DNA of 64,000 nucleotides from Imperialibacter sp964351395 (GTDB lineage: Bacteria > Bacteroidota > Bacteroidia > Cytophagales > Cyclobacteriaceae). Shown one piece after another: positions 1 to 7,976 of the stretch. How positions within the stretch are numbered: the stretch's first letter is position 1; the number at the start of each line of letters is the position of its first letter. Made by a program: the position numbers and the translations under genes. Below the pieces are notes generated by a model. It saw only the letters and a program-made list of their open reading frames with translations, did not search any database and was not told the DNA's origin. The stretch covers positions 124,001 to 188,000 of the forward strand of contig CAYGOF010000011.1 in NCBI GenBank assembly GCA_964351395.1, given 5' to 3'.

Positions 1-720
1 ATTACCCACGTACCTGATACCACTTCAAAGATCGCTTTCATCGAAGGCAACACGAAGTTTGATAGCAATGGTGTACAATATATTATCGGACCTTACGACG
101 ATTATGCGTTGGCAAGAGCAGTGGAATTGAAAGAGCAAACAGGAGGTTCTATCACGGTGTTGAATGTAGGAACCGCTGAGACAGAACCTACACTTCGTAA
201 AGCGCTGGCGATTGGCGCTGACGACGCCGTAAGGGTAAACGCAACTCCATCTGACTCGTTTTATGTCGCCAGTCAAATCGCGACGGTTGCAAAAGCAGAA
301 AATTTTGACCTGATCCTCATGGGGCGTGAGTCAATCGATTTCAATGGAGGTATGGTGCATGGTATGGTCGGTGAGCTGTTGGGTATTCCTTCTTTTTCGC
401 CAGTGATGAAGCTGGATATTGAAGGAAGTAAAGTAAAAATGACCAGGGAAATTGAAGGTGGTAAGGAGTTTCTTGAGGCTGATTTGCCCTTAGTGGCAGG
501 CTGCCAGGAGCCAATCGCCGAATGGAAAATACCCAATATGAGAGGAATTATGTCTGCCCGTTCAAAACCCTTGAAGGTCGTGGAACCTGCGGCTATTGAT
601 GCCTTGACCCTGACTGAGGCATACGAAATGCCTCCAGCTAAAGGCCAGGTCAAAATGATAGACAAGGATAATATAGGAGAACTGGTGAGGTTATTAAAGG
701 AAGAAGCAAAAGTAATATAA
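1..720 (+). CDS. etfB: Electron transfer flavoprotein beta subunit (5' partial)
   Basis: The reading frame is open from base 1 to the stop at 720, giving 239 visible residues; only about 7-10 N-terminal residues seem to be missing, because the visible start (ITHVPDT) matches the second half of the first beta strand of EtfB. An internal TTG at 109 is not the start. EtfB binds AMP and pairs with EtfA to carry electrons from acyl-CoA dehydrogenases towards the quinone pool. The family segment around GRESIDFNGG is present. etfA follows after 33 bases on the same strand, so the two form an operon. Function follows from family similarity. Confidence 0.95.
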   Translation: MTHVPDTTSKIAFIEGNTKFDSNGVQYIIGPYDDYALARAVELKEQTGGSITVLNVGTAETEPTLRKALAIGADDAVRVNATPSDSFYVASQIATVAKAENFDLILMGRESIDFNGGMVHGMVGELLGIPSFSPVMKLDIEGSKVKMTREIEGGKEFLEADLPLVAGCQEPIAEWKIPNMRGIMSARSKPLKVVEPAAIDALTLTEAYEMPPAKGQVKMIDKDNIGELVRLLKEEAKVI

Positions 721-753
721 CCCGCTGTTCATTAACCCGAAAAGAAAACAATT

Positions 754-1701
754 ATGTCGATATTAGTTTTTGCAGAAACTGCAGATAAAAAAATAAAGAA
801 GTCTTCTCTGGAGGCAGTAAGTTATGCTGCGGCTATGGGTGGCGAAGTGGTGTCGGTCGTGCTTGGCCAATTAGAAGCTGGAGAGATTGATAAAATCGGT
901 CTTAGCGGAAGCCAGAAAGTCATGCATGCCGATGATGATAAGCTCAATGAAGGAGTTATTCAGGCTTATGCAAGCGTTTTAGCAGAAGCAGTTAGCAAAA
1001 CTGGGGCAGAAACAGTCGTGCTTGCGAAGTCTTCTCTGGGTGACGCTGTGGCGGCCCGTCTTGCCATTAAAATTGGCGCAAGCCTTGTTTCCAATGTCGT
1101 CGGTCTTCCAGAAGGTAACAAAGTAAAAAGAAGCATCTATACAGGTAAGGCTTTTGCAAATGTGGAGCTTAAAGGGGCAAAGAGAATCATTGCAATTAAG
1201 AAGAACGCAGTGCCTCTCAAAACTGATGGCGGAGCTGCTTCGGTAGAGAAGTTCAGTCCTACACTCAACGAGGCAGATTTTAGCGCTAAGATCACTTCTC
1301 AAGAAAAAACCAAAGGAAAAGTGCTACTACCCGAGGCTGATATCGTTGTATCGGGAGGAAGGGGTCTAAAAGGGCCTGAAAACTGGGGCATGGTAGAAGA
1401 CTTGGCCGATGCGCTGGGTGCAGCTACGGGATGTAGTAAGCCAGTTTCTGACATGGACTGGAGGCCGCACCATGAACACGTAGGACAAACAGGTGTGAAA
1501 GTAGGTCCATCTTTGTATATTGCTGTAGGCATATCCGGAGCAATTCAACATCTTGCAGGAGTAAACTCGTCCAAGTATATTGTGGTGATTAATAAAGACC
1601 CTGAGGCGCCATTTTTCAAAGCTGCAGACTATGGAATTGCGGCCGATGCTTTTGAGGTTGTTCCAAAATTAACTGAGGCAATTAGAGCATTAAACAACTG
1701 A
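754..1701 (+). CDS. etfA: Electron transfer flavoprotein alpha subunit
   Basis: This 315-residue protein has the usual EtfA length. The N-terminal half is the alpha/beta domain shared with EtfB. The C-terminal third, from about residue 198, is the FAD-binding domain, with SGGRGLKGPENW, then HVGQTGVKVGP, GISGAIQHLAG and INKDPEAPFF in the family order. It forms a heterodimer with EtfB and holds the redox-active FAD. Its ATG lies 33 bases after etfB, and the next gene starts 6 bases after its stop, so all three are probably co-transcribed. Nothing is missing or unusual. Confidence 0.97.
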   Translation: MSILVFAETADKKIKKSSLEAVSYAAAMGGEVVSVVLGQLEAGEIDKIGLSGSQKVMHADDDKLNEGVIQAYASVLAEAVSKTGAETVVLAKSSLGDAVAARLAIKIGASLVSNVVGLPEGNKVKRSIYTGKAFANVELKGAKRIIAIKKNAVPLKTDGGAASVEKFSPTLNEADFSAKITSQEKTKGKVLLPEADIVVSGGRGLKGPENWGMVEDLADALGAATGCSKPVSDMDWRPHHEHVGQTGVKVGPSLYIAVGISGAIQHLAGVNSSKYIVVINKDPEAPFFKAADYGIAADAFEVVPKLTEAIRALNN

Positions 1702-1707
1702 TTTTTT

Positions 1708-2304
1708 GTGGATAAATTAAAGCTTGAAATTTTAGGTCTTTCTTCAAGTCAGTCACAATCTGGCTCTTTTGCACTTGTTTTAGGAGAGGTAGGAGGAAAT
1801 AGAAGGTTACCGATAATTATTGGGATGTTTGAGGCGCAGGCAATTGCGATCGAGATAGAGAAAATAGTGCCTAATCGCCCCATGACTCACGACTTGTTTA
1901 AGTCGTTTGCGCATAACTTTAATTTCACAATAAAGGAGATTGTAATTTCAGACCTTAAGGAAGGCGTTTTCTTTGGGAAGATTGTTTGCTCCGATGGTTT
2001 TAGAGAAGTTGAGATTGACGCAAGACCGTCGGATGCTATCGCCATAGGTCTTCGATTTGGTGTCGATATTTTTACCTATGAAGCCATTTTGGCTGAAGCG
2101 GGGATCGTTCTTGGCGAGGAAGAAGAGGAGGGAGATACTCCAAAATCAAAGAAGGCAGCTTCAGCAGCTGAGCCAAAAGGTTTTATGGATAAGTTGAAGG
2201 ACTATTCGATGGATAAGCTGCAGGAAATGCTTACAGAAATGCTTGGAAAAGAGGATTACGAGAAAGCTGCTAAGATTCGCGATGAAATGAATAAAAGAAA
2301 TTAA
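1708..2304 (+). CDS. Bifunctional nuclease family protein (DUF151) with UVR motif
   Basis: The protein has 198 residues. Residues 1 to about 135 match the DUF151 'bifunctional nuclease' fold, with the conserved stretch ARPSDAIAIGLRFG. The last 35 residues form a UvrB/UvrC-type helical motif (EDYEKAAKIRDEMN) joined by an acidic linker. The start is a GTG only 6 bases after the etfA stop. Plant and bacterial relatives are reported to have RNase/DNase activity, but the physiological role is unclear. Placement in the etf operon suggests co-expression, not a shared reaction. A terminator follows. Confidence 0.9.
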   Translation: MDKLKLEILGLSSSQSQSGSFALVLGEVGGNRRLPIIIGMFEAQAIAIEIEKIVPNRPMTHDLFKSFAHNFNFTIKEIVISDLKEGVFFGKIVCSDGFREVEIDARPSDAIAIGLRFGVDIFTYEAILAEAGIVLGEEEEEGDTPKSKKAASAAEPKGFMDKLKDYSMDKLQEMLTEMLGKEDYEKAAKIRDEMNKRN

Positions 2305-2331
2305 GTGCGCTGAAATATAGTAGAGTTAATG

Positions 2332-2362
2332 GTCACCTAATAGTAGGTGACTTTTCTATTTC
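2332..2362 (+). terminator. Intrinsic terminator of the etfBA-DUF151 operon
   Basis: An 8-bp perfect stem, GTCACCTA and TAGGTGAC, encloses the 4-base loop ATAG and is followed by TTTTCTATTTC. It begins 28 bases after the DUF151 stop and ends before the next gene's ATG at 2391, so the nucleoside transporter probably has its own promoter. Confidence 0.8.
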
Positions 2363-2390
2363 TAGCTGATTTTGCTTTAAAAACGACTGA

Positions 2391-3680
2391 ATGGATTATC
2401 TGAGAAGCCTCCTGGGAATTTTGCTGATAGCAGGATTTGCCTTTCTTTTTTCGAACAACAGGAAGGCGATTGACTGGAAGTTGGTTGGCATAGGTATTTC
2501 ACTTCAGATTCTCTTTGGGTTATTGATTACCAAGGTAGATTGGGTAGCAGACCTCTTTAATGCGGTAAGTAGTGCCTTCGTGACCTTTCTTAGCTTTTCA
2601 GACGATGGAGCACGCTTCCTGTTCGGAGAGCTTGCTGGTGACACCTTCGGAGTAATATTTGCCTTTAAAGTATTACCTACGATTATTTTCTTTTCAACTG
2701 TTTCCGCAGGGTTATACTATTTAGGCGTGCTACAGAAAATCGTCTTTGGCATAGCATGGGTAATGTCCCGAACAATGAGATTATCTGGCTCAGAAGCGCT
2801 TTCTGCGGCTGGAAATATATTTCTTGGGCAAACAGAAGCCCCTCTGCTTGTGCGCCCCTTCGTGCCTAAAATGACTAAGTCAGAGCTGATGTGTTTGATG
2901 ACAGGAGGTATGGCTACCATTGCGGGAGGTGTACTGGCTGGGTATGTCGCCTTTCTTGGGGGAGATGATCCTGTTATGCAAACAAAATTTGCGGCTTATT
3001 TGCTCAGTGCTTCGATCATGAATGCTCCAGCAGCGATCGTCATCTCTAAAATAATTATCCCTGAAATGGAGCCTGAAAAGATTGACAGGAAGCTGAAAGT
3101 AAATCAGGAGTCTCTTGGCGTTAATTTGATTGATGCACTGTCAAATGGCGCTTCTGATGGTTTAAAATTAGCATTGAACGTAGGAGGGATGCTGCTGGCC
3201 TTTATTGCAGTGATCGCGGCCATCAATTATTTCCTTACTAATGTAATCGGCGACATTACTGGTCTAAATGCTGTTATCATCTCTAGCACAGATGGACGTT
3301 TTGAAGGTTTTTCTCTCGAGTATATACTGGGGCAGATTTTTAGGATTTTTGCCTTTGTTATGGGAGTCGATTGGAGTGAAACACTTGTCGTGGGTAGTTT
3401 GCTTGGACAAAAGACGGTGATCAATGAGTTTGTTGCTTACCTGGGGCTATCAGAGCTAAAAGCAGCCGGTTTACTTTCGTCTAAAGCAATTGTTATTTCT
3501 ACCTATGCTCTCTGTGGATTTTCTAATTTTTCTAGTATTGCCATTCAAGTGGGAGGTATTGGGGGTATGGCACCTAACCAGCAAGGTAATCTCTCTAAAC
3601 TTGGCCTCAGGGCATTATTGGCCGCTACACTGGCATGTATGATGACAGGTACTATTGCAGGCGCTTTGGTTGTTTACTAA
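2391..3680 (+). CDS. Concentrative nucleoside transporter (NupC/CNT family)
   Basis: This is a 429-residue multi-span membrane protein with the CNT family order: an N-terminal three-helix region, then GNIFLGQTEAPLLVRPF, GGMATIAGGVLAGYV, and a C-terminal NEFVAYLGL segment. In CNT structures these re-entrant loops bind the nucleoside and the coupling ion. The likely function is sodium- or proton-coupled nucleoside uptake across the inner membrane; the ion cannot be read from sequence. Length is normal. It stands alone between the etf operon terminator and a convergent gene 9 bases away. Confidence 0.92.
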   Translation: MDYLRSLLGILLIAGFAFLFSNNRKAIDWKLVGIGISLQILFGLLITKVDWVADLFNAVSSAFVTFLSFSDDGARFLFGELAGDTFGVIFAFKVLPTIIFFSTVSAGLYYLGVLQKIVFGIAWVMSRTMRLSGSEALSAAGNIFLGQTEAPLLVRPFVPKMTKSELMCLMTGGMATIAGGVLAGYVAFLGGDDPVMQTKFAAYLLSASIMNAPAAIVISKIIIPEMEPEKIDRKLKVNQESLGVNLIDALSNGASDGLKLALNVGGMLLAFIAVIAAINYFLTNVIGDITGLNAVIISSTDGRFEGFSLEYILGQIFRIFAFVMGVDWSETLVVGSLLGQKTVINEFVAYLGLSELKAAGLLSSKAIVISTYALCGFSNFSSIAIQVGGIGGMAPNQQGNLSKLGLRALLAATLACMMTGTIAGALVVY

Positions 3681-3689
3681 GCCAGCTGT

Positions 3690-4376
3690 TTAGGAAATGG
3701 TATTTCCCAATTGTAAAATGATGTTTGGGTCGGGACAAATGTTCTCATAAATGGCTCTTTCCGACATGGCAGCAACCCCTGGAAAATCTCCGATTTTGCC
3801 CTTTAAATCACTCATCACCTGAAAATGCAAATGCGGTGGCCAATTGCCATTTTCTTCGTTGTCACCCAACGTCGCAAGCCTTGCTCCAGCTATTATTTTT
3901 TTGCCAACCGAAATGCCACTCAGAGATGCCCGGCTCAAGTGGCCATACAAGGTGTAAAATGTGATGTCGTCGAGTTGATGTTTTAAAATAATAGTAGGGC
4001 CATAGTCTGCAAAGCCTTTATTGTCTACACAACTTTCCACTATGGCGTCTATCGGTGAAAAAATGGGAGTACCCGCCGGAGCCCAAAGGTCGATGCCCAG
4101 ATGGAGACTTCTAGGTTCTCCTTTCCCATCGAAATGTGTGCTTCTACGGTAAATCTCCCTGTGTTCCATGTAACCTCCCCATCCTACTTTTCCACTAAGT
4201 TGCCCTTCCATCCATTGCGTGAATGCTTGCGTATTATTGACGTCCACCTTCATCAGGACTTCATTGTCTTTCGACATATCTACCTTGAGTAGGTTTTGAG
4301 CTTGGTGACTTCCACTCACGACTTCGTGATAATGGCTCTGGTATTTAAGTAAGATGTTAGTTAATCGTGACGACAT
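3690..4376 (-). CDS. M23-family (LytM-like) peptidase without signal peptide
   Basis: The protein has 228 residues. The M23 set is complete: His92 and Asp96 (HLGID), His146 (YGHLS), and His182/His184 (PPHLHF), so zinc binding and catalysis look intact. There is no signal peptide or membrane helix, which is unusual for a peptidoglycan hydrolase but fits a Bacteroidota subgroup of predicted cytosolic M23 proteins of unknown substrate. The ATG at 4376 directly follows the T-run of the pckA terminator, so no ribosome-binding site can be seen. Met34 is a possible later start. Confidence 0.85.
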   Translation of the reverse strand: MSSRLTNILLKYQSHYHEVVSGSHQAQNLLKVDMSKDNEVLMKVDVNNTQAFTQWMEGQLSGKVGWGGYMEHREIYRRSTHFDGKGEPRSLHLGIDLWAPAGTPIFSPIDAIVESCVDNKGFADYGPTIILKHQLDDITFYTLYGHLSRASLSGISVGKKIIAGARLATLGDNEENGNWPPHLHFQVMSDLKGKIGDFPGVAAMSERAIYENICPDPNIILQLGNTIS

Positions 4377-4406
4377 AAAAAAAGCCCTTTGGGATCAAAG
4401 GGCCTT
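4377..4406 (-). terminator. Intrinsic terminator of pckA
   Basis: Read on the minus strand, an arm containing GGCCCTTTG pairs with CAAAGGGC around the loop ATCC (one C bulge) and runs into seven T residues. It lies 19 bases past the pckA stop. The T-run touches the ATG of the downstream M23 gene. Confidence 0.85.
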
Positions 4407-4424
4407 AATTTACACTATTTAGGT

Positions 4425-6059
4425 TTAACTATCAGTTGGCTTAGGCCCACCGTCTAAAATTTCTTGGTTAGCATATTCCCTATATTGCTTGAAGTTCTCT
4501 ATAAACGCCCTGGCCAACTCATTGGCTTTTTTGTAATAGGCTTCGTCATTGTTCCAGGTTTGCCTTGGGCTGAGGACCTGATAAGGAACACCAGCACATT
4601 CAAGCGGGATCAGTGTTCCAAAGATGCTATGAGGTTTGAAGGCTACATGATCCAGGTGTCCTTCCAGAGCAGCAGAAATCATAGCCCTTGTATATTTTAG
4701 CTTCATTCGCTGCCCAATTCCATAGGGGCCACCTGTCCAGCCGGTATTAATGAGCCAGATATTCACTTGATGTTTACTCATTTTTTCACCAAGCATTTCT
4801 GCATACGCTGTAGGGTGCAGTGGCATGAATGGGGCGCCGAAGCAAGCCGAAAACACCGTTTGCGGCTCGGAAACCCCTGCTTCTGTTCCTGCTACTTTAG
4901 CTGTATATCCAGAGATAAAGTGGTACATGGCCTGTCCTTTGGTCAGTTTCGAAATAGGAGGTAACACCCCAAAAGCATCCGCTGTGAGGAAAAAGATGTT
5001 TTTGGGAACTCCCCCAATGGAAGGTGAAGCGGAGTTTTTGATATGATCGATTGGATAGGCTGTCCTTGTGTTTTGCGTAACGCTCTTGTTGCTATAATCA
5101 ACTTCATGGGTGCCCGGGAAAAACCTGGTATTTTCTACAATAGCTCCAAATGTAATTGCATCCCATATTTCTGGTTCCTCATCTCTGGTGAGGTTGATGG
5201 TTTTAGCATAACATCCACCTTCAAAATTAAAGACGGAGTCATCTGTCCATCCATGTTCGTCGTCGCCTATCAGCATTCTATCCGGATCGGCAGAAAGGGT
5301 GGTCTTTCCGGTGCCGGATAGCCCGAAGAAAATTGCTGTATCTCCGTGCCTTCCAATATTTGCGCTGCAGTGCATCGACAATACATGGTGATCATGAGGC
5401 AGTAGATAGTTGAGGACTGAAAACACACCTTTTTTCATTTCACCAGCATAAGCAGTGCCTCCGATTAGGATCACTTTTTTACTCATGTTCAGGATGGCAA
5501 AATTAGGCTGCCTTGTTCCATCTGCCTCTGGATCTGCCTCAAATTCAGGAATGCAAATAATTGTGAAATTAGGCGCAAAGTCTTTGAGCTCGTCGGGCCC
5601 AAGGCGTAGGAACATATTGTGGCAGAATAGGTTTTGCCATGCGAGGGTATTGACTACCCTAATATTTAGTTGATATTTTTTGTCTGCTCCTGCATATGCA
5701 TCCCTTACATACAATGTCTTGCCTTTGAGGAAATTGAGCATTTTGGCATATATCTTCTCAAACGACTCTTCAGAAATGGGATTGTTGATGTCGCCCCACC
5801 AAACAGTATCTTTCGTTTTTTTATCTTTTACTATGAATCGATCCTTTGGCGACCTTCCTGTAAACTTGCCTGTATCACACATTAGAGCTCCAGTGCTCGT
5901 CAAATGACCTTCACCATTGGCGAGTGCCTTTTCTATAAGCTCCGCAGGGCTTAGGTTCCAATAAACAGTTTCGGCTAAGTGCTGAAGCTTGTCCATAGTG
6001 GCCGAAGCATCAGACTCCTGTTTAAAACTTTCCCGTGGTTTTGTATTGACATCTTGCAT
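4425..6059 (-). CDS. pckA: Phosphoenolpyruvate carboxykinase (ATP)
   Basis: This 544-residue enzyme catalyses oxaloacetate + ATP to phosphoenolpyruvate, CO2 and ADP, the entry step of gluconeogenesis. The kinase P-loop GLSGTGKTTLSAD is followed by IGDDEHGW and NFEGGCYAKTI, and the C-terminal part has YTAKVAGTEAG, all in ATP-PEPCK order. The GTP-dependent family lacks this arrangement. The N-terminus is typical and the length normal. It is divergently transcribed from the peptide transporter, with about 190 bases between, and ends at its own terminator. The intergenic region holds a 7-bp inverted repeat (TGTTGAT at 6114-6120, ATCAACA at 6133-6139) nearer to pckA. Confidence 0.97.
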   Translation of the reverse strand: MQDVNTKPRESFKQESDASATMDKLQHLAETVYWNLSPAELIEKALANGEGHLTSTGALMCDTGKFTGRSPKDRFIVKDKKTKDTVWWGDINNPISEESFEKIYAKMLNFLKGKTLYVRDAYAGADKKYQLNIRVVNTLAWQNLFCHNMFLRLGPDELKDFAPNFTIICIPEFEADPEADGTRQPNFAILNMSKKVILIGGTAYAGEMKKGVFSVLNYLLPHDHHVLSMHCSANIGRHGDTAIFFGLSGTGKTTLSADPDRMLIGDDEHGWTDDSVFNFEGGCYAKTINLTRDEEPEIWDAITFGAIVENTRFFPGTHEVDYSNKSVTQNTRTAYPIDHIKNSASPSIGGVPKNIFFLTADAFGVLPPISKLTKGQAMYHFISGYTAKVAGTEAGVSEPQTVFSACFGAPFMPLHPTAYAEMLGEKMSKHQVNIWLINTGWTGGPYGIGQRMKLKYTRAMISAALEGHLDHVAFKPHSIFGTLIPLECAGVPYQVLSPRQTWNNDEAYYKKANELARAFIENFKQYREYANQEILDGGPKPTDS

Positions 6060-6198
6060 AAGGAATTGTGGCTTATATGTTGTATCAAATGTACTTAGCT
6101 CAATAGGTTTAAATGTTGATAATTGTCACAACATCAACAGATTATTGACAGGTTTTGTATGTTGGCAATATTTTCATTATTTGCGATGATTTCACCCT

Positions 6199-6214
6199 TT
6201 GCAAACGTTTGCAA
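6199..6214. promoter_or_regulatory. Perfect 16-bp palindrome, LacI-family-type operator
   Basis: TTGCAAACGTTTGCAA is a perfect palindrome 35 bases before the peptide transporter ATG and 140 bases before pckA. Its centre CAAACGTTTG has the central CG and half-sites typical of LacI/GalR/PurR-family operators. No LacI-family gene is in the window. The regulator and its sign are unknown. Confidence 0.65.
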
Positions 6215-6249
6215 TTTAGGTTTTTTACTTCGAGAAAAAGAATATCAAT

Positions 6250-7722
6250 ATGTCGAAAAATGATTCAATGAGTGCCTCATCTCCCCAAATGTTTGGCCAC
6301 CCCAAGGGTTTGTTTGTTTTGTTTTTCACTGAGATGTGGGAGCGCTTCAGTTACTATGGCATGCGAGCCATCTTGTTTCTTTACTTGATCAAAGGTGCTG
6401 AAGAGGGAGCTTTGGGTATTCCTGAGGAAGAAGCTGGAGCTATATACGGACTTTACGCCTCTTCGGTGTATCTACTGACTTTACCTGGTGGTTGGATTGC
6501 CGATAATATCTTAGGTCAGAAGAAAGCAATATGGCTTGGGGGTATAATCATCATGCTGGGACATTTGATTTTAGCCATTCCAGCAAGCCCCTTTGTCTTT
6601 TTCATGGGCCTTGCTTGCGTGGCACTTGGAACCGGGCTGCTGAAAGCCAATATTAGTTCGATTGTAGGTGAGTTATATCCGGAGGGTGGAGCAAGAAGAG
6701 ATGCTGGTTTTTCTATTTTTTATATGGGAATTAACCTGGGAGCCTTTTTGGGAATGTTTATCGTCGGTTATTTGGGTGAGAAAGTGGGATGGCACTACGG
6801 TTTTGGAGCTGCGGCATTTGCTATGGCATTGGGGTTAATCAACTTTAAGTTTAATGGCAAATACTTGTCACACGTAGGACAAGAATCGACCGTGAAAGCT
6901 AATTATACATTTCTGTATGTAGTTGCTGGTTTACTGCTGTTGATTTTTGTCTTGTTAAGTACCTCGGCTGTTTCTGGTCCCGCGTTGGCCAATACCATGC
7001 AATACTTGATCATGGTGGTGACTATTGGATATTTCGCCTACATAGGTTTGGTGGACAAGAGCCTGAATATTGTCGAGAAAAAGAGAGTGGGGGTGCTGTT
7101 CATATTCTTTATTGGAGCAGCTCTGTTTTGGTCGGGTTTTGAACAAGCAGCTACTTCATTGACCATTTTTGCTGACAGGTATACTGATCGTGCTATTTTG
7201 GGTTGGGTCATGCCGGCCTCATGGTTTCAAAACGCAAATTCATTCTTTATATTGATTTTTTCCGCGCCAATTGGTGCATTGTGGATTTATCTAAATAAAA
7301 AACATCTCAACCCATCAACCCCTGTCAAATTTGCATTGGGACTCATTCAAATGGGTGTAGGTTTTCTTATTATGTATTTTGCCGCGAAGAATGTGCTTGA
7401 CGGCACACTTGCCGGTATTGGTTGGTTAACGTTTACGTATATGTTTCATACGTTAGGTGAGCTTTGCCTTAGTCCTGTGGGACTTAGCTCTTATACAAAG
7501 TTGGCGCCCAAAAAATATTACAGCCAAATGATGGGGTTATGGTTTGTAGCTGCAGCCTTAGGTAATCTGATAGCAGGGTTGTTTGCAGGTAATTTTAGCG
7601 AAGGCAACGTTGAACAGATGCCGGGACTGTTTTTGCAAGTATGTCTGTTTGGGGTTGGTTTAGGGGCGATTTTCCTAGTGTTTTCTAAACCTATTAAGAA
7701 TTGGATGGGTGGCATTGAATAG
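6250..7722 (+). CDS. Proton-coupled oligopeptide transporter (POT/PTR family)
   Basis: The 490-residue membrane protein begins with the POT signature, including EMWERFSYYGMRA, whose ExxER glutamates and arginine couple proton movement to peptide uptake. The second PTR2 motif, FYMGINLGAFLG, follows after the fourth or fifth helix. About 12-14 membrane helices are seen. It imports di- and tripeptides; the exact range cannot be read from sequence. A LacI-type palindrome sits just upstream. Downstream is a weak GTTC/GAAC hairpin with a run of nine T at 7855-7863 that may terminate it. Confidence 0.94.
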   Translation: MSKNDSMSASSPQMFGHPKGLFVLFFTEMWERFSYYGMRAILFLYLIKGAEEGALGIPEEEAGAIYGLYASSVYLLTLPGGWIADNILGQKKAIWLGGIIIMLGHLILAIPASPFVFFMGLACVALGTGLLKANISSIVGELYPEGGARRDAGFSIFYMGINLGAFLGMFIVGYLGEKVGWHYGFGAAAFAMALGLINFKFNGKYLSHVGQESTVKANYTFLYVVAGLLLLIFVLLSTSAVSGPALANTMQYLIMVVTIGYFAYIGLVDKSLNIVEKKRVGVLFIFFIGAALFWSGFEQAATSLTIFADRYTDRAILGWVMPASWFQNANSFFILIFSAPIGALWIYLNKKHLNPSTPVKFALGLIQMGVGFLIMYFAAKNVLDGTLAGIGWLTFTYMFHTLGELCLSPVGLSSYTKLAPKKYYSQMMGLWFVAAALGNLIAGLFAGNFSEGNVEQMPGLFLQVCLFGVGLGAIFLVFSKPIKNWMGGIE

Positions 7723-7976
7723 TGATTGGCGCTATTGCTTTGCTGTTTAGTTTCCTTTATAAATATGTTGCCATGTGGCAACTGACTGGATTTTGTGCGT
7801 GCCTATTAAGGTATGTCTACTTATTAGCCATGCAATGGTACGTTCATTGAACACTTTTTTTTTAGTTCTGAACTATTGACAGGAGCTGTGCCCCGGTTTA
7901 TATGTAATTAAATGAACTTCGGTACGCGCCTAATCTTACAAAGCCTGCTAATTTCGAAGCATCTAAAAGGAGAACC

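Noticed and set aside
7767..7782. GTTGCC/GGCAAC hairpin after the peptide transporter gene as its terminator
   Set aside because: No T-run follows it; the weak hairpin with nine T further on is a better but still poor candidate.
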